Below are positions 17,609 through 29,027 of a stretch of 64,000 bases of DNA, one piece after another. Numbering within the stretch: the first letter of the stretch is position 1; every line of letters starts with the position of its first letter. The DNA lies in contig JAQURD010000005.1 in assembly GCA_028749115.1 (NCBI GenBank), positions 81,826 to 145,825 on the forward strand. The letters run 5' to 3'. The DNA is from Acidobacteriota bacterium (lineage in GTDB: Bacteria; Acidobacteriota; Aminicenantia; Aminicenantales; Saccharicenantaceae). A program made the position numbers and the translations under genes. The notes under the pieces were generated by a model, which saw only the letters and a program-made list of their open reading frames with translations, did not search any database and had not been told where the DNA came from.

Positions 17609-18181
17609 TTACCTGACAGGGCTGACTGAAATAATGGTGACCGTTTCCACTGGAACGTCCCGGTACATGCCTTTGGTAGTGGTCTGAATATTGCCGATAG
17701 CATCAACCACATCCAAACCCTGAATCACCTTGCCAAATACAGCATAGCCGAAACTGGAGGCGTCGCCAGGCACATGATCAAGGAAAGCATTATCGACGAG
17801 ATTTATAAAGAACTGACAGGTGGCGCTATTTATATCAGCTGTTCTGGCCATGGCGATAGTGCCACGCAGGTTTTTTAAACCGTTATCAGCCTCATTTTTA
17901 ATGGGTGGTCTTTTTTCTGCTTTGGTTTTCATCTCAGAGGTCAGGCCGCCGCCCTGGATCATAAAACCCTTGATCACCCGGTGGAAAATTGTCCCGTCAT
18001 AAAATTTATCATTGACATAAGCCAGAAAATTCTCAACGGTCACCGGGGCCTTTTCAGGATAAAGCTCAATGACAATATCGCCTTTAGATGTTTTCATTAA
18101 AACCTTAGGGTTAGCAGCTAAAGCTGGTATGGTCAGAGCCAGGGTCAAAAAGCTAATCAAAATGAGAGTCCATTTATTCAT
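17609..18181 (-). CDS. Secreted cyclophilin-type peptidyl-prolyl cis-trans isomerase
   Basis: Signal peptide of about 22 residues (hydrophobic core [15 protein letters not shown], cleavage after ALA), then a single cyclophilin domain. It begins [20 protein letters not shown] and carries [14 protein letters not shown], the catalytic arginine region, [18 protein letters not shown] and FGYAVFGKV. Length is 190 residues. It speeds proline isomerisation during folding, here most likely in the periplasm, where it could serve the neighbouring outer-membrane and secreted proteins. A strong GGAGGTG site lies a few bases before the ATG. Confidence 0.93.
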   Translation of the reverse strand: MNKWTLILISFLTLALTIPALAANPKVLMKTSKGDIVIELYPEKAPVTVENFLAYVNDKFYDGTIFHRVIKGFMIQGGGLTSEMKTKAEKRPPIKNEADNGLKNLRGTIAMARTADINSATCQFFINLVDNAFLDHVPGDASSFGYAVFGKVIQGLDVVDAIGNIQTTTKGMYRDVPVETVTIISVSPVR

Positions 18182-18298
18182 GGTACACCTCCAATTTTCA
18201 GTCTAAAATAACAAATTAAAAGAAAATAATCAACTCCAGTATCTCCGTGATGATGGTAAAAAACGGGGAAATGCTAGACAAGGAGAAGACAGGGATGT

Positions 18299-18351
18299 AA
18301 GAAAGGAGCCAGGAAGCCTGGTGGCTTTCTTATCCTTGACATCCAGGATAA
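18299..18351 (+). promoter_or_regulatory. Two abutting stem-loops upstream of the beta-barrel gene
   Basis: The first inverted repeat spans 18299-18331: a 7-bp outer stem, a small internal mismatch, a 6-bp inner stem and loop AAG. The second, TTATCCT with its complement AGGATAA, spans 18330-18351 with an 8-base loop. The loop and arm of the second contain the -35 TTGACA of the promoter below, so it could be an operator rather than an RNA structure. Confidence 0.5.
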
Positions 18352-18365
18352 GGGGTAAATAAAAT
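18336..18365 (+). promoter_or_regulatory. Promoter of the beta-barrel gene
   Basis: -35 TTGACA (18336-18341), an 18-base spacer and -10 TAAAAT (18360-18365), about 30 bases before the ATG at 18397. The -35 is a perfect consensus match and lies inside a palindrome. Confidence 0.7.
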
Positions 18366-18396
18366 AGGACGTGCTGCTGACTATGGAGTTTGAGTT

Positions 18397-19218
18397 ATGA
18401 GAAAATTTAGATTTTTCCCCCTGGTCTGGATGGTATTCGTTCTGGTTGGGCCCCTGCTGGCTGATGGCCATCTGGAATTCAGTTTTCACTATTCACGCTG
18501 GACTTTAAATCTAGCCAGAGGCCTGCTAGATAATATGGTCAGTGATGTTCTGGAAAGCGATCTTAAGGATAGATTTACAACCCGGATTCAAAATGATTAT
18601 CCAAATCTGGTAGAAAATGGCTATAGCCAAAAAGTAACCTTTGATGCCCCGGGAGATAATATCGGCTTTGAATTAAGGTATTATCCAGGGGGGCATCAGG
18701 GGGCCTTTAGCCTGGGGCTGGCGGTGGAACAAAGTTCCATGAGAGTTACCTTTCCCGAGGTCATAGCCAATCTTGATTTAGAGGACCCGGATCTCAAGCA
18801 AACAGCAAATTTTAGAGGCCTGGCCCAGGCGAACTTCAGGATCAAACCACTATCTTTTCATGTCAATTTACGCTGGGAATTGCTACCTTCAAAGGTTATT
18901 TCTCCTTATTTAACTCTTGGTGCCGGGCTCTCGACGGGGAAGAGCTTTTTTGATGCGAGTTATCAATATTCCTATTCCGGGACATTGACCTTACCTGATA
19001 GCTCAACTAAAGAATATACTGAGTCGGCCACCAAGACTCTTCGTCAGATAAAAGATGAAAGATTGGCGGCTGGTAAGAGTTTTGCCCTAAACTTTTTACC
19101 GATTGTCCAGATGAATTTCGGTCTCAGGGCCAAAATCTCAAAAATGTTCAACTTCTATTTTGATGCCGGTGTATTTGATGGCTTCTTGTTCCGGGCTGGC
19201 CTGGGTATGAGAATTTAA
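18397..19218 (+). CDS. Predicted outer-membrane beta-barrel protein, unknown function
   Basis: Signal peptide of about 22 residues (hydrophobic FFPLVWMVFVLVGPLLADG). The mature part has alternating hydrophobic/polar strands such as GFELRYYPGGHQGAFSLGLAVEQ, SFHVNLRWEL, ISPYLTLGAGL and MNFGLRAKI. The C-terminus FNFYFDAGVFDGFLFRAGLGMRI is typical of outer-membrane barrels, though it lacks a terminal aromatic. Length is 273 residues. No named family was recognised. An own promoter and a GGAG site precede it, and the second M28 peptidase follows 42 bases later, so the two may form an operon. Confidence 0.7.
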   Translation: MRKFRFFPLVWMVFVLVGPLLADGHLEFSFHYSRWTLNLARGLLDNMVSDVLESDLKDRFTTRIQNDYPNLVENGYSQKVTFDAPGDNIGFELRYYPGGHQGAFSLGLAVEQSSMRVTFPEVIANLDLEDPDLKQTANFRGLAQANFRIKPLSFHVNLRWELLPSKVISPYLTLGAGLSTGKSFFDASYQYSYSGTLTLPDSSTKEYTESATKTLRQIKDERLAAGKSFALNFLPIVQMNFGLRAKISKMFNFYFDAGVFDGFLFRAGLGMRI

Positions 19219-19260
19219 GTCAGGCTAGAAGTTAACTGTCTGGTCAAAAGGAGATGAAAG

Positions 19261-20841
19261 ATGAAGCACAAGCCTGTCAAATATTATTATCAAAGAGCTG
19301 GACTCCTGCTGTTTATTTTTCTTTGGCTGGCGCCGGCTTCCAGCCGGTTGCTGGCTCAAAATAGAGCGGGATTAGATCAAACCAAATGGCTTAAGGTTCT
19401 TCATGAGATAGCCAGCCAGCCGCTTTATGACCTTGTTAGCGAATTTAGCTCCGAAAAATATCATGGACGCCTGTCGGGGACAGACGGTTATAATCAGGCT
19501 GTTGCCCGGGTGGCCTCTCTGCTGGAAACCTGGGGTCTGGAGCCAACCGGGGATAATGGTTCTTATCTGCAGGCTTTTCCTGACCCCTATACTCTTGTCC
19601 TTGAACGGGGGGAAGTCTCGCTTCATTTGCCGGTGACAGCGCCTGGTTCAAAAAAGCCAGGTGAAATAAAAAAGTTTTACCGTTATGAAGATGAGTATTT
19701 CCCCGGAGGCACTTCCGCTTCGGGAGAGATCACGGCGGAAGTGGTTTATGCCGGCTTCGGGATCACCGCTCCTGAACTGGGCTATGACGACTATAAGGGC
19801 ATTGATGTCCGGGGGAAAATAGTCTTAATCGAGAATGAAGTGCCGATCAGCCCGGATAAAGATCCAGAAACATTTAAGAAATGGCGTCAATATTCTTTCC
19901 ATCAATATAAACTTCAAAATGCGGCGGCTCACGGAGCTAAAGGGTTGCTATATTATTATGGACCGATAGTAAATCCTAATAGCGATTATATTGATAGTTT
20001 CATTTACAGCTATGTCGGCCAGAGTGTTGTTGATGATATTTTTGCGGGCAGCGGAAAAACTTACCAGGAAACAGTGGCCGCCATAAAAAAGAACCTGAAA
20101 CCTCAGTCTTTTAAGACCGGGAAAGTTTTTACCATCAAAAACAAGACAGAACACCATCCGGAAGGACAGAGTTATAACCTGCTGGCCCGGGTGAAAGGTG
20201 TAGATCCTGTCCTCAAGGAGGAGGTAATAATTATTAGCGGCCATCTTGACCATGTGGGCAGTTGTCCCGATTTGATGCCCGGCGCTAATGATAATGCCTC
20301 GTCTGTGGCGGTTATGCTCGGAGTGGCTCAAGCTCTGATGAAAGGCGAAATAGAGGCGAAAAGAACTATTCTCTTTGCTTTCTTCGGGGCAGAAGAACAG
20401 GGCGTTAAGGGCTCCGAGTTTTATTTAGAACATCCTGTTTATCCTCTGGAAAAAACAATCGGGCTGATTAATCTGGATGGAGTAGGTTCGGGTGATAAGA
20501 TTCTTGTTCTGGCTGGTAAAAATTTCCCCTGGTTATACCAGCCTTTTGAAAAAGCCAATAACAACTATATCCACCGCTCGCTGGACACCAATTACTGGCC
20601 TAACCTGACCCGTCCTCGCCTGGATGCAGCCAGATTTATGGAAAAGAATATTCCGGCCCTGTCCTTTTCTGTTTCAGGCCTGGAATTGCCTTATCCAGCT
20701 TACCATAATACCCGTGATAACCTGGCGGTTATTAATCCTGAAATACTTGAGGATGTGGCCAGGCTGCTGTTTCTCGGCGTACTCGAGCTGGCTATGGCCT
20801 CTCCAGAAAAGTTGAAGCCGCAAGCTGCCCTGGTCAAATAA
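19261..20841 (+). CDS. Secreted M28-family zinc aminopeptidase (paralogue 2)
   Basis: Signal peptide (about 1-32, core LLLFIFLWLAPASS, cleavage near LLA). A PA-like insert and an M28 catalytic domain follow. Di-zinc motifs are SGHLDHVG, PGANDNASSVA (Asn where paralogue 1 has Asp-Asp), FFGAEEQGVKGS, INLDGVG and the final YHNTRDN histidine. Length is 526 residues. The order of segments and several phrases (GRLSG-DGY, DYKGIDVRGK, YLQ-F-PYTL) match the protein at 15748-17232, showing common origin. Predicted role: peptide trimming outside the cytoplasm. A GGAGATGAAAG sequence precedes the ATG. Confidence 0.87.
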   Translation: MKHKPVKYYYQRAGLLLFIFLWLAPASSRLLAQNRAGLDQTKWLKVLHEIASQPLYDLVSEFSSEKYHGRLSGTDGYNQAVARVASLLETWGLEPTGDNGSYLQAFPDPYTLVLERGEVSLHLPVTAPGSKKPGEIKKFYRYEDEYFPGGTSASGEITAEVVYAGFGITAPELGYDDYKGIDVRGKIVLIENEVPISPDKDPETFKKWRQYSFHQYKLQNAAAHGAKGLLYYYGPIVNPNSDYIDSFIYSYVGQSVVDDIFAGSGKTYQETVAAIKKNLKPQSFKTGKVFTIKNKTEHHPEGQSYNLLARVKGVDPVLKEEVIIISGHLDHVGSCPDLMPGANDNASSVAVMLGVAQALMKGEIEAKRTILFAFFGAEEQGVKGSEFYLEHPVYPLEKTIGLINLDGVGSGDKILVLAGKNFPWLYQPFEKANNNYIHRSLDTNYWPNLTRPRLDAARFMEKNIPALSFSVSGLELPYPAYHNTRDNLAVINPEILEDVARLLFLGVLELAMASPEKLKPQAALVK

Positions 20842-21172
20842 TCCCGGGAATAATGCCAGGACCCCGGTGACATGATAGAAAATCCTAAGAAGATAAGCTT
20901 TTGGACCAGCCAGTATTTGACCGCTGACGGCGGGCTCTAAGGCCTCTGCACGCCAGCCTTCAGAGCTGGCTGGACGAGGGGCTAATTTGAGGCTGTCTGG
21001 CATGACTTAAATAGAATATTCTGGGCCAGGCCCTTCTTTTCTTTTAGTAAAATAATGGCCAAAACGGCCGAAAATCTCTAATTTTGGCTGAAGCTATTCA
21101 GGTGCCTAGATAAGTTATTGATATTAAAGCTATTAGCAAGCGAAATTTTACACTTTTTATGACAGTTTTTTC
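20842..21172. other. Gene-free stretch before gyrB with several inverted repeats
   Basis: No coding frame here looks real. Visible structures are a 6-bp stem-loop (20952-20970, GCCAGC and its complement), a short GGGC/GCCC hairpin followed by a T/C-rich run near 21025-21048 that might end transcription from the M28 gene, and a longer imperfect hairpin with arms GCCGAAAAT and ATTTTGGC near 21071-21092. None is convincing alone. Confidence 0.4.
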
Positions 21173-21201
21173 TTTACTTTTAGAGTGATTTAAGCTATAA
21201 T
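21173..21201 (+). promoter_or_regulatory. gyrB promoter
   Basis: -35 TTTACT (21173-21178), a 17-base spacer and a perfect -10 TATAAT (21196-21201), preceded by a T-rich stretch. It would give a leader of about 70 bases before the gyrB ATG. Confidence 0.7.
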
Positions 21202-21270
21202 CAAAAAATAAGAATGGCCTCAGCGATAAATGGTTTTTTGGTCATTTAAATTCAGGATTTATTCTTATAG

Positions 21271-23667
<2,397 letters not shown>

Positions 23668-23706
23668 TAAGAGCGGGGCAGGGATAGGTCAGAAAGGTTT
23701 AAAATA

Positions 23707-26256
23707 ATGGCCCGGAAAAAAGAAGAAAAGGGAAAAGCCCCACAAAAAAAGAAACCTGAACTGGTCAGCGATCAAAAGCCTAAACCTGAAGAAAGCAGCC
23801 AGACCGCAAACAGGACAGAAGGGAATCCTCCACCGGTAGCTAAGAATCTTTCAGTGGTCAGCCTGGAAGAGGAAATGAAGAGGTCCTACCTGGATTATGC
23901 CTTGAGTGTCATTATTGGCCGGGCCATACCTGATATCAGAGATGGCTTGAAGCCTGTCCACCGCCGGGTTCTGTATGCAATGTGGGAGACCGGCACGCTC
24001 CACAATAAACCCTTTAAGAAGTCAGCCAGGATTGTTGGTGATGTTATTGGAAAATATCATCCTCATGGAGATGCTGCCGTTTATGATGCGCTGGTCAGGA
24101 TGGCCCAGGATTTCAGTCTGCGCTATCCGCTGGTTGATGGCCAGGGTAATTTCGGCTCGGTTGATGGCGACCCGCCAGCGGCTATGCGTTATACCGAAGT
24201 CAGAATGACTCGACTGGCCGAAGAACTCCTGGCCGATATTGACAAAGATACAGTTAATTTTGTTCCTAATTATGATGAAAGCTTATTAATGCCAGAGGTC
24301 CTTCCCTCCAAGTTTCCTAACCTGCTGGTTAACGGCTCGTCTGGAATTGCAGTGGGCATGGCCAGCAATATACCTCCTCACAATCTGGCTGAGGTTTGTG
24401 ACGGGTTGATTTACCTCATTGATCATCCCCAGGCATCAGTTGATGACATTATGAAATTTATCCCAGGCCCTGATTTTCCAACTGGCGGCTATGTTTTTAA
24501 CAGTCAAAATATCCGCCAGGCTTATCTGGAAGGTAAGGGCGTTGTCCACATGAGAGCCAAGTCCACGATTGAACGGGCCGATAAAGGGGAAAAAGACAGA
24601 ATTGTGATTACCGAGATTCCTTATGGCATCAATAAGGCCAGGTTGCTCGAAAATATGGCTGAACTCGTTAACACTAAAAAAATAGAAGGTATAGCTGATC
24701 TCAGAGATGAATCAGATCGGGAAGGAATCAGGGTGGTGGTTGAACTAAAAAGAGGAGAGCTGCCGGAGATAATCCTTAATAACCTTTACAAGCATACAGC
24801 TTTGCAGACTTCTTTCGGAATAATTATGCTGGCCATTGTTGATAAACAGCCCAAGCTGCTCAACCTGCCTGAAATGATGAATTATTTTCTGGCTCACCGG
24901 CAGGAAGTCATTGTCAGAAGAACCCGCCATGACCTGAAAAAAGCTGAACAACGTTCCCATATTCTAGAAGGTTTGCTGATTGCTCTTGATTATCTTGATG
25001 CCGTTATCAATCTGATCAGATCATCTAAAACAGTAGAAGAAGCCAGGAATGGCTTGATAACCAAATTTAAACTAACGTCTGTCCAGGCCCAGGCTATCCT
25101 TGAGATGCAATTACAGCGGCTGACCGGCCTGGAAAGGCAAAAAATAGTGCAGGAGCACCAGGATCTGAAAGAACTGATTAAAAAGCTTAAGCTTGTTCTG
25201 AGAAATCGTGATATGGTGCTGCAGATCATTAAAGACGAACTAAAGGAATTAAAAGAACAATACCAAGATCCCAGGAGAACAGAGATCCGGGATGAGGTCA
25301 TAACTGAAATCAAAGCCGAAGATCTGATTAAGGAAGAAGACGTGGCCATCGTTTATACGAAGTCAGGCTATATAAAAAGAACTTCTCTTAACTCTTACCG
25401 CTTTCAGAGCCGCGGCGGCAAGGGCCGCAAGGGCATAGACATGAAGGCGGAAGATGTGGTTGATAATCTTTTTACCGGTTCAACTCATTCCTATTTACTG
25501 GTCTTTACCAACAAAGGGCGTCTCTACTGGTTAAAAGCACTGGATGTGCCTGATGTTGGGCCGTCAGGCCGTGGGAAAGCTATTGCTAACTTGCTGGAAT
25601 TTCAGCCGGAAGAGCGGGTCCAGTCTATTCTGGCTGTTAAAGAATTCAGGCCTGATCAGTATGTTGTCATTCTGTCCGATCGCGGTCTGATCAAAAAGAC
25701 CAAACTCAGTGATTTTCAGCATGTTCGCAAAGGCGGCATTATTGCCATGAGCCTGAAGCCAGGAACCAATCTCTTTACGGCGGCACTGACCAGCGGGAAA
25801 AATGATATTATCATCGGGACGAAAATGGGTAAGGCGATCAGATTTAAAGAAAGCCAGGTCCGGCCGATGGGCCGCCAGGCAGCTGGAGTTAAAGCTATTA
25901 CCCTTAAGCCCAAGGATAGAGTCATCAGTATGATTGTCGTCGGGGAAGATGATAAATATATCTTCACGGCATCTGAATATGGCTATGGCAAAAAAACTCC
26001 GGTTAAAGATTACCCCGTTCACCGCCGGGGCGGTCAGGGAGTAATCAATTTAAAAATAACTAATAAGATCGGTCCGGCCCTGGCCATGGTTGATGTTAAT
26101 GAAGATGATTTGCTGGTCATCACCATTAGCGGCAAAGTGATCAGAATAAAAACTACTGATTTCAGGCCATTAAGCCGGGCGACCCAGGGTGTTAAGGTCA
26201 TCAATCTTGACGAAGGTGACCGGGTCTGCTCTATTGCCAAGGTCAGAGAAGACTGA
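23707..26256 (+). CDS. gyrA: DNA gyrase subunit A
   Basis: DNA breakage-reunion and wrapping subunit of gyrase. An unusual charged, low-complexity N-terminal extension of about 50 residues (rich in K, E, P, Q) precedes the normal core. The core starts [24 protein letters not shown]. The winged-helix domain has [12 protein letters not shown], and the catalytic tyrosine is in AMRYTEVRM (Tyr162). The C-terminal pinwheel domain includes a GyrA-box-like SRGGKGRKG, which supports GyrA rather than ParC. Length is 849 residues. At the place of E. coli Ser83 there is alanine (Ala123 here), while the Asp87 equivalent is kept. Probably co-transcribed with gyrB. Confidence 0.95.
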   Translation: MARKKEEKGKAPQKKKPELVSDQKPKPEESSQTANRTEGNPPPVAKNLSVVSLEEEMKRSYLDYALSVIIGRAIPDIRDGLKPVHRRVLYAMWETGTLHNKPFKKSARIVGDVIGKYHPHGDAAVYDALVRMAQDFSLRYPLVDGQGNFGSVDGDPPAAMRYTEVRMTRLAEELLADIDKDTVNFVPNYDESLLMPEVLPSKFPNLLVNGSSGIAVGMASNIPPHNLAEVCDGLIYLIDHPQASVDDIMKFIPGPDFPTGGYVFNSQNIRQAYLEGKGVVHMRAKSTIERADKGEKDRIVITEIPYGINKARLLENMAELVNTKKIEGIADLRDESDREGIRVVVELKRGELPEIILNNLYKHTALQTSFGIIMLAIVDKQPKLLNLPEMMNYFLAHRQEVIVRRTRHDLKKAEQRSHILEGLLIALDYLDAVINLIRSSKTVEEARNGLITKFKLTSVQAQAILEMQLQRLTGLERQKIVQEHQDLKELIKKLKLVLRNRDMVLQIIKDELKELKEQYQDPRRTEIRDEVITEIKAEDLIKEEDVAIVYTKSGYIKRTSLNSYRFQSRGGKGRKGIDMKAEDVVDNLFTGSTHSYLLVFTNKGRLYWLKALDVPDVGPSGRGKAIANLLEFQPEERVQSILAVKEFRPDQYVVILSDRGLIKKTKLSDFQHVRKGGIIAMSLKPGTNLFTAALTSGKNDIIIGTKMGKAIRFKESQVRPMGRQAAGVKAITLKPKDRVISMIVVGEDDKYIFTASEYGYGKKTPVKDYPVHRRGGQGVINLKITNKIGPALAMVDVNEDDLLVITISGKVIRIKTTDFRPLSRATQGVKVINLDEGDRVCSIAKVRED

Positions 26257-26318
26257 GGCCTGAATTCTCCTGCTCTCCCTGCTAAATTTAATTGCTTTCC
26301 TTCTCCGGCTTGCCTAAA

Positions 26319-26337
26319 ATAGGATTTATTATCCTAT
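26319..26337 (+). promoter_or_regulatory. Perfect 7-bp inverted repeat in the leader of the acyl-CoA ligase gene
   Basis: ATAGGAT, five bases, ATCCTAT. It sits directly before the AGGAG ribosome site of the gene at 26352. It could be a regulator site or an RNA hairpin that masks the ribosome site; there is no T-run, so it is not a standard terminator. Confidence 0.45.
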
Positions 26338-26351
26338 CAGGAGCGTAAAAT

Positions 26352-28175
26352 ATGTGTGAAACACTGGCCCAGATGTTTCTTAAAACGGTAAGCAGCTATC
26401 CAAAAAATGACTTCATGTTTTTTAAGCAGGATGGCGCCTACCGGTCGCTATCAACTTCTGAATTTGAAAAAAAGGTGATTCATCTGGCTCTGGCTTTGAA
26501 CCAGTTAGGCCTGGCTAAAGGAGAGAAACTAATTCTCCTGGCTGAAAACCGTCCGGAGTGGGTGATAACTGACCTGGCCACTATCTGTAACGGGGCTCTG
26601 ACGGTCCCTGTTTATACCTCTCTAACTGCCTCTCAGATTGCCCATATTATTGGGGATTCGGACGCCTCGCTGGCTGTTGTCTCTAATGAAGAGCAGCGTT
26701 TAAAAATTCAAGCAGTTAGAGACGGATTAAAGAACATCAGACATTTTATTACCATGGAAGATAAGCCGATTGATGGCTACCTGACTCTGGCTAATTTGCT
26801 GGCCGCCGGGGAGAGGATCGAAGCGGAACAACCCTTGAGGTTTAAAGAACTGGTAAATCAGATCAGTCCTGGTGATGAAGCTTCCCTGGTATATACCTCA
26901 GGGACAAGCGGAGTGCCCAAGGGAGTTATACTGACTCACTGGAATTTTATGAGCAATGTCAAAACCTGTGTCTCTATATTCAATATCTCTGAACGGGATA
27001 CTGTCCTGTCTTTTCTGCCTCTCTCCCATGTTCTCGAGCGCATGGTGATGTTCGCTTACCTTTATGCCGGGGCGACCATTGCTTTTGCTGAAAGCCTGGA
27101 GACGGTTGCTCAGAATTTGATCGAAATTAAGCCGCAGATTATGGTCAGTGTTCCCCGGGTGTTTGAGAAAATTTATGCCGGGGTGATAGATACAATTTTA
27201 AGTAGTTCAAGGCTGACCAGAAAAATATTTTTCTGGGCCCAGAAAACAGGCAAAAAATGTGCCAGTTGTGAACTGGCCGGAAAACCAGTGCCGGCGGGAT
27301 TAAAGCTAAAACGCCAGCTGGCTCACCGTCTGGTTTTCAGTAAAATAATTGAGAAAACTGGCGGGGGAGTCAGGTTCTTTATTTCTGGTGGAGCTCCCCT
27401 GGCGAAAGATATCGCCGAGTTTTTCTATTCAATCGGACTGACTATCTATGAAGGCTACGGCCTGACTGAAACCGCGCCTGTTTTGACTGTCAACCAGCCT
27501 GGCGCTTTAAAGTTCGGAACAGTCGGGAAGCCTATCCCCGGAGTTGAAATCAAAATTGCTGCTGATGGTGAAATTCTGGCCAGAGGGCCAAATGTGATGA
27601 AAGGCTATCATAAAAGAAAGAAGGAGACAGAGGAAGCTCTGGCCAGTGGCTGGTTCCATACAGGGGATATCGGGCATCTCGACCAGAATGGCTTCCTGGT
27701 GATTACTGACCGGAAAAAGGATCTGATTATTACCTCGGGTGGGAAAAATGTGGCTCCTCAGGCCATTGAGAACCTGCTGGCTACCTGCCCCTACATCAGC
27801 ACGGTGGTGGTAATTGGAGACAGGCGCCGCTTTATTTCTGCTCTGGTTGTGCCTGATTTTGGCCAGGTAGAAGGACTGGCTAAAAGCCGGGGAATTCAAT
27901 TTACCAGCCGGCAGGAGCTGGTCAATAACCAGGAGATAGTATCATTTATCCTGGCCGAAATAGACCGGGCCACGGCTGGTCTGGCTTCCTATGAAAAAAT
28001 TAAAAAAATCGTTTTGCTTGATCATGATTTTGAAATTGATAAAGAAGAAATTACCCCGACGCTTAAAGTCAGGCGAGCGACGGTTGAAAACCGTTACCGG
28101 GAATTAATCGAAAATCTTTACCGGGAAGAGCCTTCCTCATCCCTGGCAGGTTCTTCAGCCGGCGGTTCGAAATAA
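26352..28175 (+). CDS. Long-chain fatty acid-CoA ligase (AMP-forming)
   Basis: ATP-dependent activation of fatty acids to acyl-CoA through an acyl-adenylate. The ANL-family motifs are clear: P-loop-like YTSGTSGVPKGV near residue 182, YEGYGLTETAP near 370, the hinge ITDRKKDLIITSGGKNV near 455, and the conserved WFHTGDIGHLD. Length is 607 residues with the eukaryote-like ACSL/FadD15 layout. An AGGAG site lies eight bases before the ATG. Its 3' end overlaps the convergent zinc-ribbon gene by 58 bases, which is long for neighbouring genes. It could serve uptake of external fatty acids or recycling of membrane lipids. Confidence 0.93.
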   Translation: MCETLAQMFLKTVSSYPKNDFMFFKQDGAYRSLSTSEFEKKVIHLALALNQLGLAKGEKLILLAENRPEWVITDLATICNGALTVPVYTSLTASQIAHIIGDSDASLAVVSNEEQRLKIQAVRDGLKNIRHFITMEDKPIDGYLTLANLLAAGERIEAEQPLRFKELVNQISPGDEASLVYTSGTSGVPKGVILTHWNFMSNVKTCVSIFNISERDTVLSFLPLSHVLERMVMFAYLYAGATIAFAESLETVAQNLIEIKPQIMVSVPRVFEKIYAGVIDTILSSSRLTRKIFFWAQKTGKKCASCELAGKPVPAGLKLKRQLAHRLVFSKIIEKTGGGVRFFISGGAPLAKDIAEFFYSIGLTIYEGYGLTETAPVLTVNQPGALKFGTVGKPIPGVEIKIAADGEILARGPNVMKGYHKRKKETEEALASGWFHTGDIGHLDQNGFLVITDRKKDLIITSGGKNVAPQAIENLLATCPYISTVVVIGDRRRFISALVVPDFGQVEGLAKSRGIQFTSRQELVNNQEIVSFILAEIDRATAGLASYEKIKKIVLLDHDFEIDKEEITPTLKVRRATVENRYRELIENLYREEPSSSLAGSSAGGSK

Positions 28176-28873
28176 AGAATCCGGCCGCAGCTTTCGCACA
28201 GATAGAGTTTTGACCTATCCTTTATTTCATTGAGCATCTGAGGACGGATTCTCATCTGGCACATCGAGCAAAACTCGTCAATAACTTTGGAAAGTGCTAT
28301 CCCGCCTCTTTTTCTGGCAATGCTCAAATATTGCTGTAATTGAGCCCTGGGAATGGCCGGTAATAATTCATTCTTCTGTTTATTTAAGACTGCTTCCTGT
28401 TCCTCAAGCGATCTTCTACGCTGATTCAAGACCCCAATTTCCTGTTTTAGATGCTCTGATTCATCCTTTTGTTTGAGTAGAGCAGCTCTTATTTCTTCTT
28501 CTATTTCATCAGCTGCCAGAAGTTCTTTGATTATTTCTTCTTCAAATGCATCAATTTTGCTCTGGGTCTCCTGAATTTCTTTCAGAAAAGAGGTGTATTC
28601 CTTGTTGGTTTTGACTTCATTTAATTGATGCTTGAGCCTGGAGAGCTGGGATCTGAGATCCTTGACCTCCACCTCCAGGTCACGCCGCTTCTTTTGATTC
28701 TTGCTCAGAAGGTCCTGGGCATTGATAACATGATCAGAACCTGCCTGGATTTTTTTTTCGATGGCGGCTATTAAACCGGGAATATCAGATAGTTCAGTCT
28801 GCACCTGCTTCAGACACATATCCAGCTCCTGGAGCTGGATTAGTTTTTCAAAGTCAACATCTTCTCCGTCCAC
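28118..28873 (-). CDS. C4-type zinc-ribbon coiled-coil protein (DUF164 family)
   Basis: A protein of 251 residues with a long antiparallel coiled coil (about residues 10-185, many K/E/Q/L heptads). A C-terminal zinc ribbon follows with the four cysteines CSMC and CESC (about 203-230). This is the layout of the CT398/DUF164 family, implicated elsewhere in flagellar or secretion sigma-54 regulation but without a settled function. The start is GTG at 28873 with an AGAGG site. It lies 32 bases downstream of a tRNA gene and probably shares transcription with rpoD. The last acidic residues overlap the 3' end of the acyl-CoA ligase gene on the other strand. Confidence 0.85.
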   Translation of the reverse strand: MDGEDVDFEKLIQLQELDMCLKQVQTELSDIPGLIAAIEKKIQAGSDHVINAQDLLSKNQKKRRDLEVEVKDLRSQLSRLKHQLNEVKTNKEYTSFLKEIQETQSKIDAFEEEIIKELLAADEIEEEIRAALLKQKDESEHLKQEIGVLNQRRRSLEEQEAVLNKQKNELLPAIPRAQLQQYLSIARKRGGIALSKVIDEFCSMCQMRIRPQMLNEIKDRSKLYLCESCGRILYFEPPAEEPARDEEGSSR

Positions 28874-28905
28874 TTTGCCTCTCGAACTAACTGACGATTT
28901 TAAAA

Positions 28906-28977
28906 TGGGCCTACCAGGATTCGAACCTGGGACCTGCCGGTTATGAGCCGGTAGCTCTACCGCTGAGCTATAGGCCC
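28906..28977 (-). tRNA. tRNA with anticodon CAT, probably tRNA-Ile2 (lysidine type), otherwise elongator tRNA-Met
   Basis: The minus strand folds into a full cloverleaf of 72 bases: acceptor stem GGGCCTA/TAGGCCC (7 perfect pairs), D-stem GCTC/GAGC, anticodon loop CTCATAA and T-stem CCAGG/CCTGG with loop TTCGAAT. The discriminator is A and no CCA is encoded. The anticodon is CAT. The three G-C pairs of an initiator are absent, so it is not tRNA-fMet. The acceptor stem resembles bacterial tRNA-Ile more than tRNA-Met, which favours the isoleucine tRNA whose C34 becomes lysidine. The first anticodon-stem pair is an A-C mismatch. Confidence 0.93.
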
Positions 28978-29027
28978 ATGTGCTTTTTTATATCAGATAA
29001 TCTGCAGTTAGTCAATTAACAGCCAGG

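Noticed and set aside
20674-21003. Minus-strand frame of 109 codons overlapping the end of the second M28 gene
   Set aside because: Most of it is the antisense of a clear gene and the rest shows no protein-like pattern or ribosome site.
28761-28946. Plus-strand frame ending in GLPGFEPGTCRL
   Set aside because: It reads the reverse complement of the tRNA gene, a well-known source of false protein calls.
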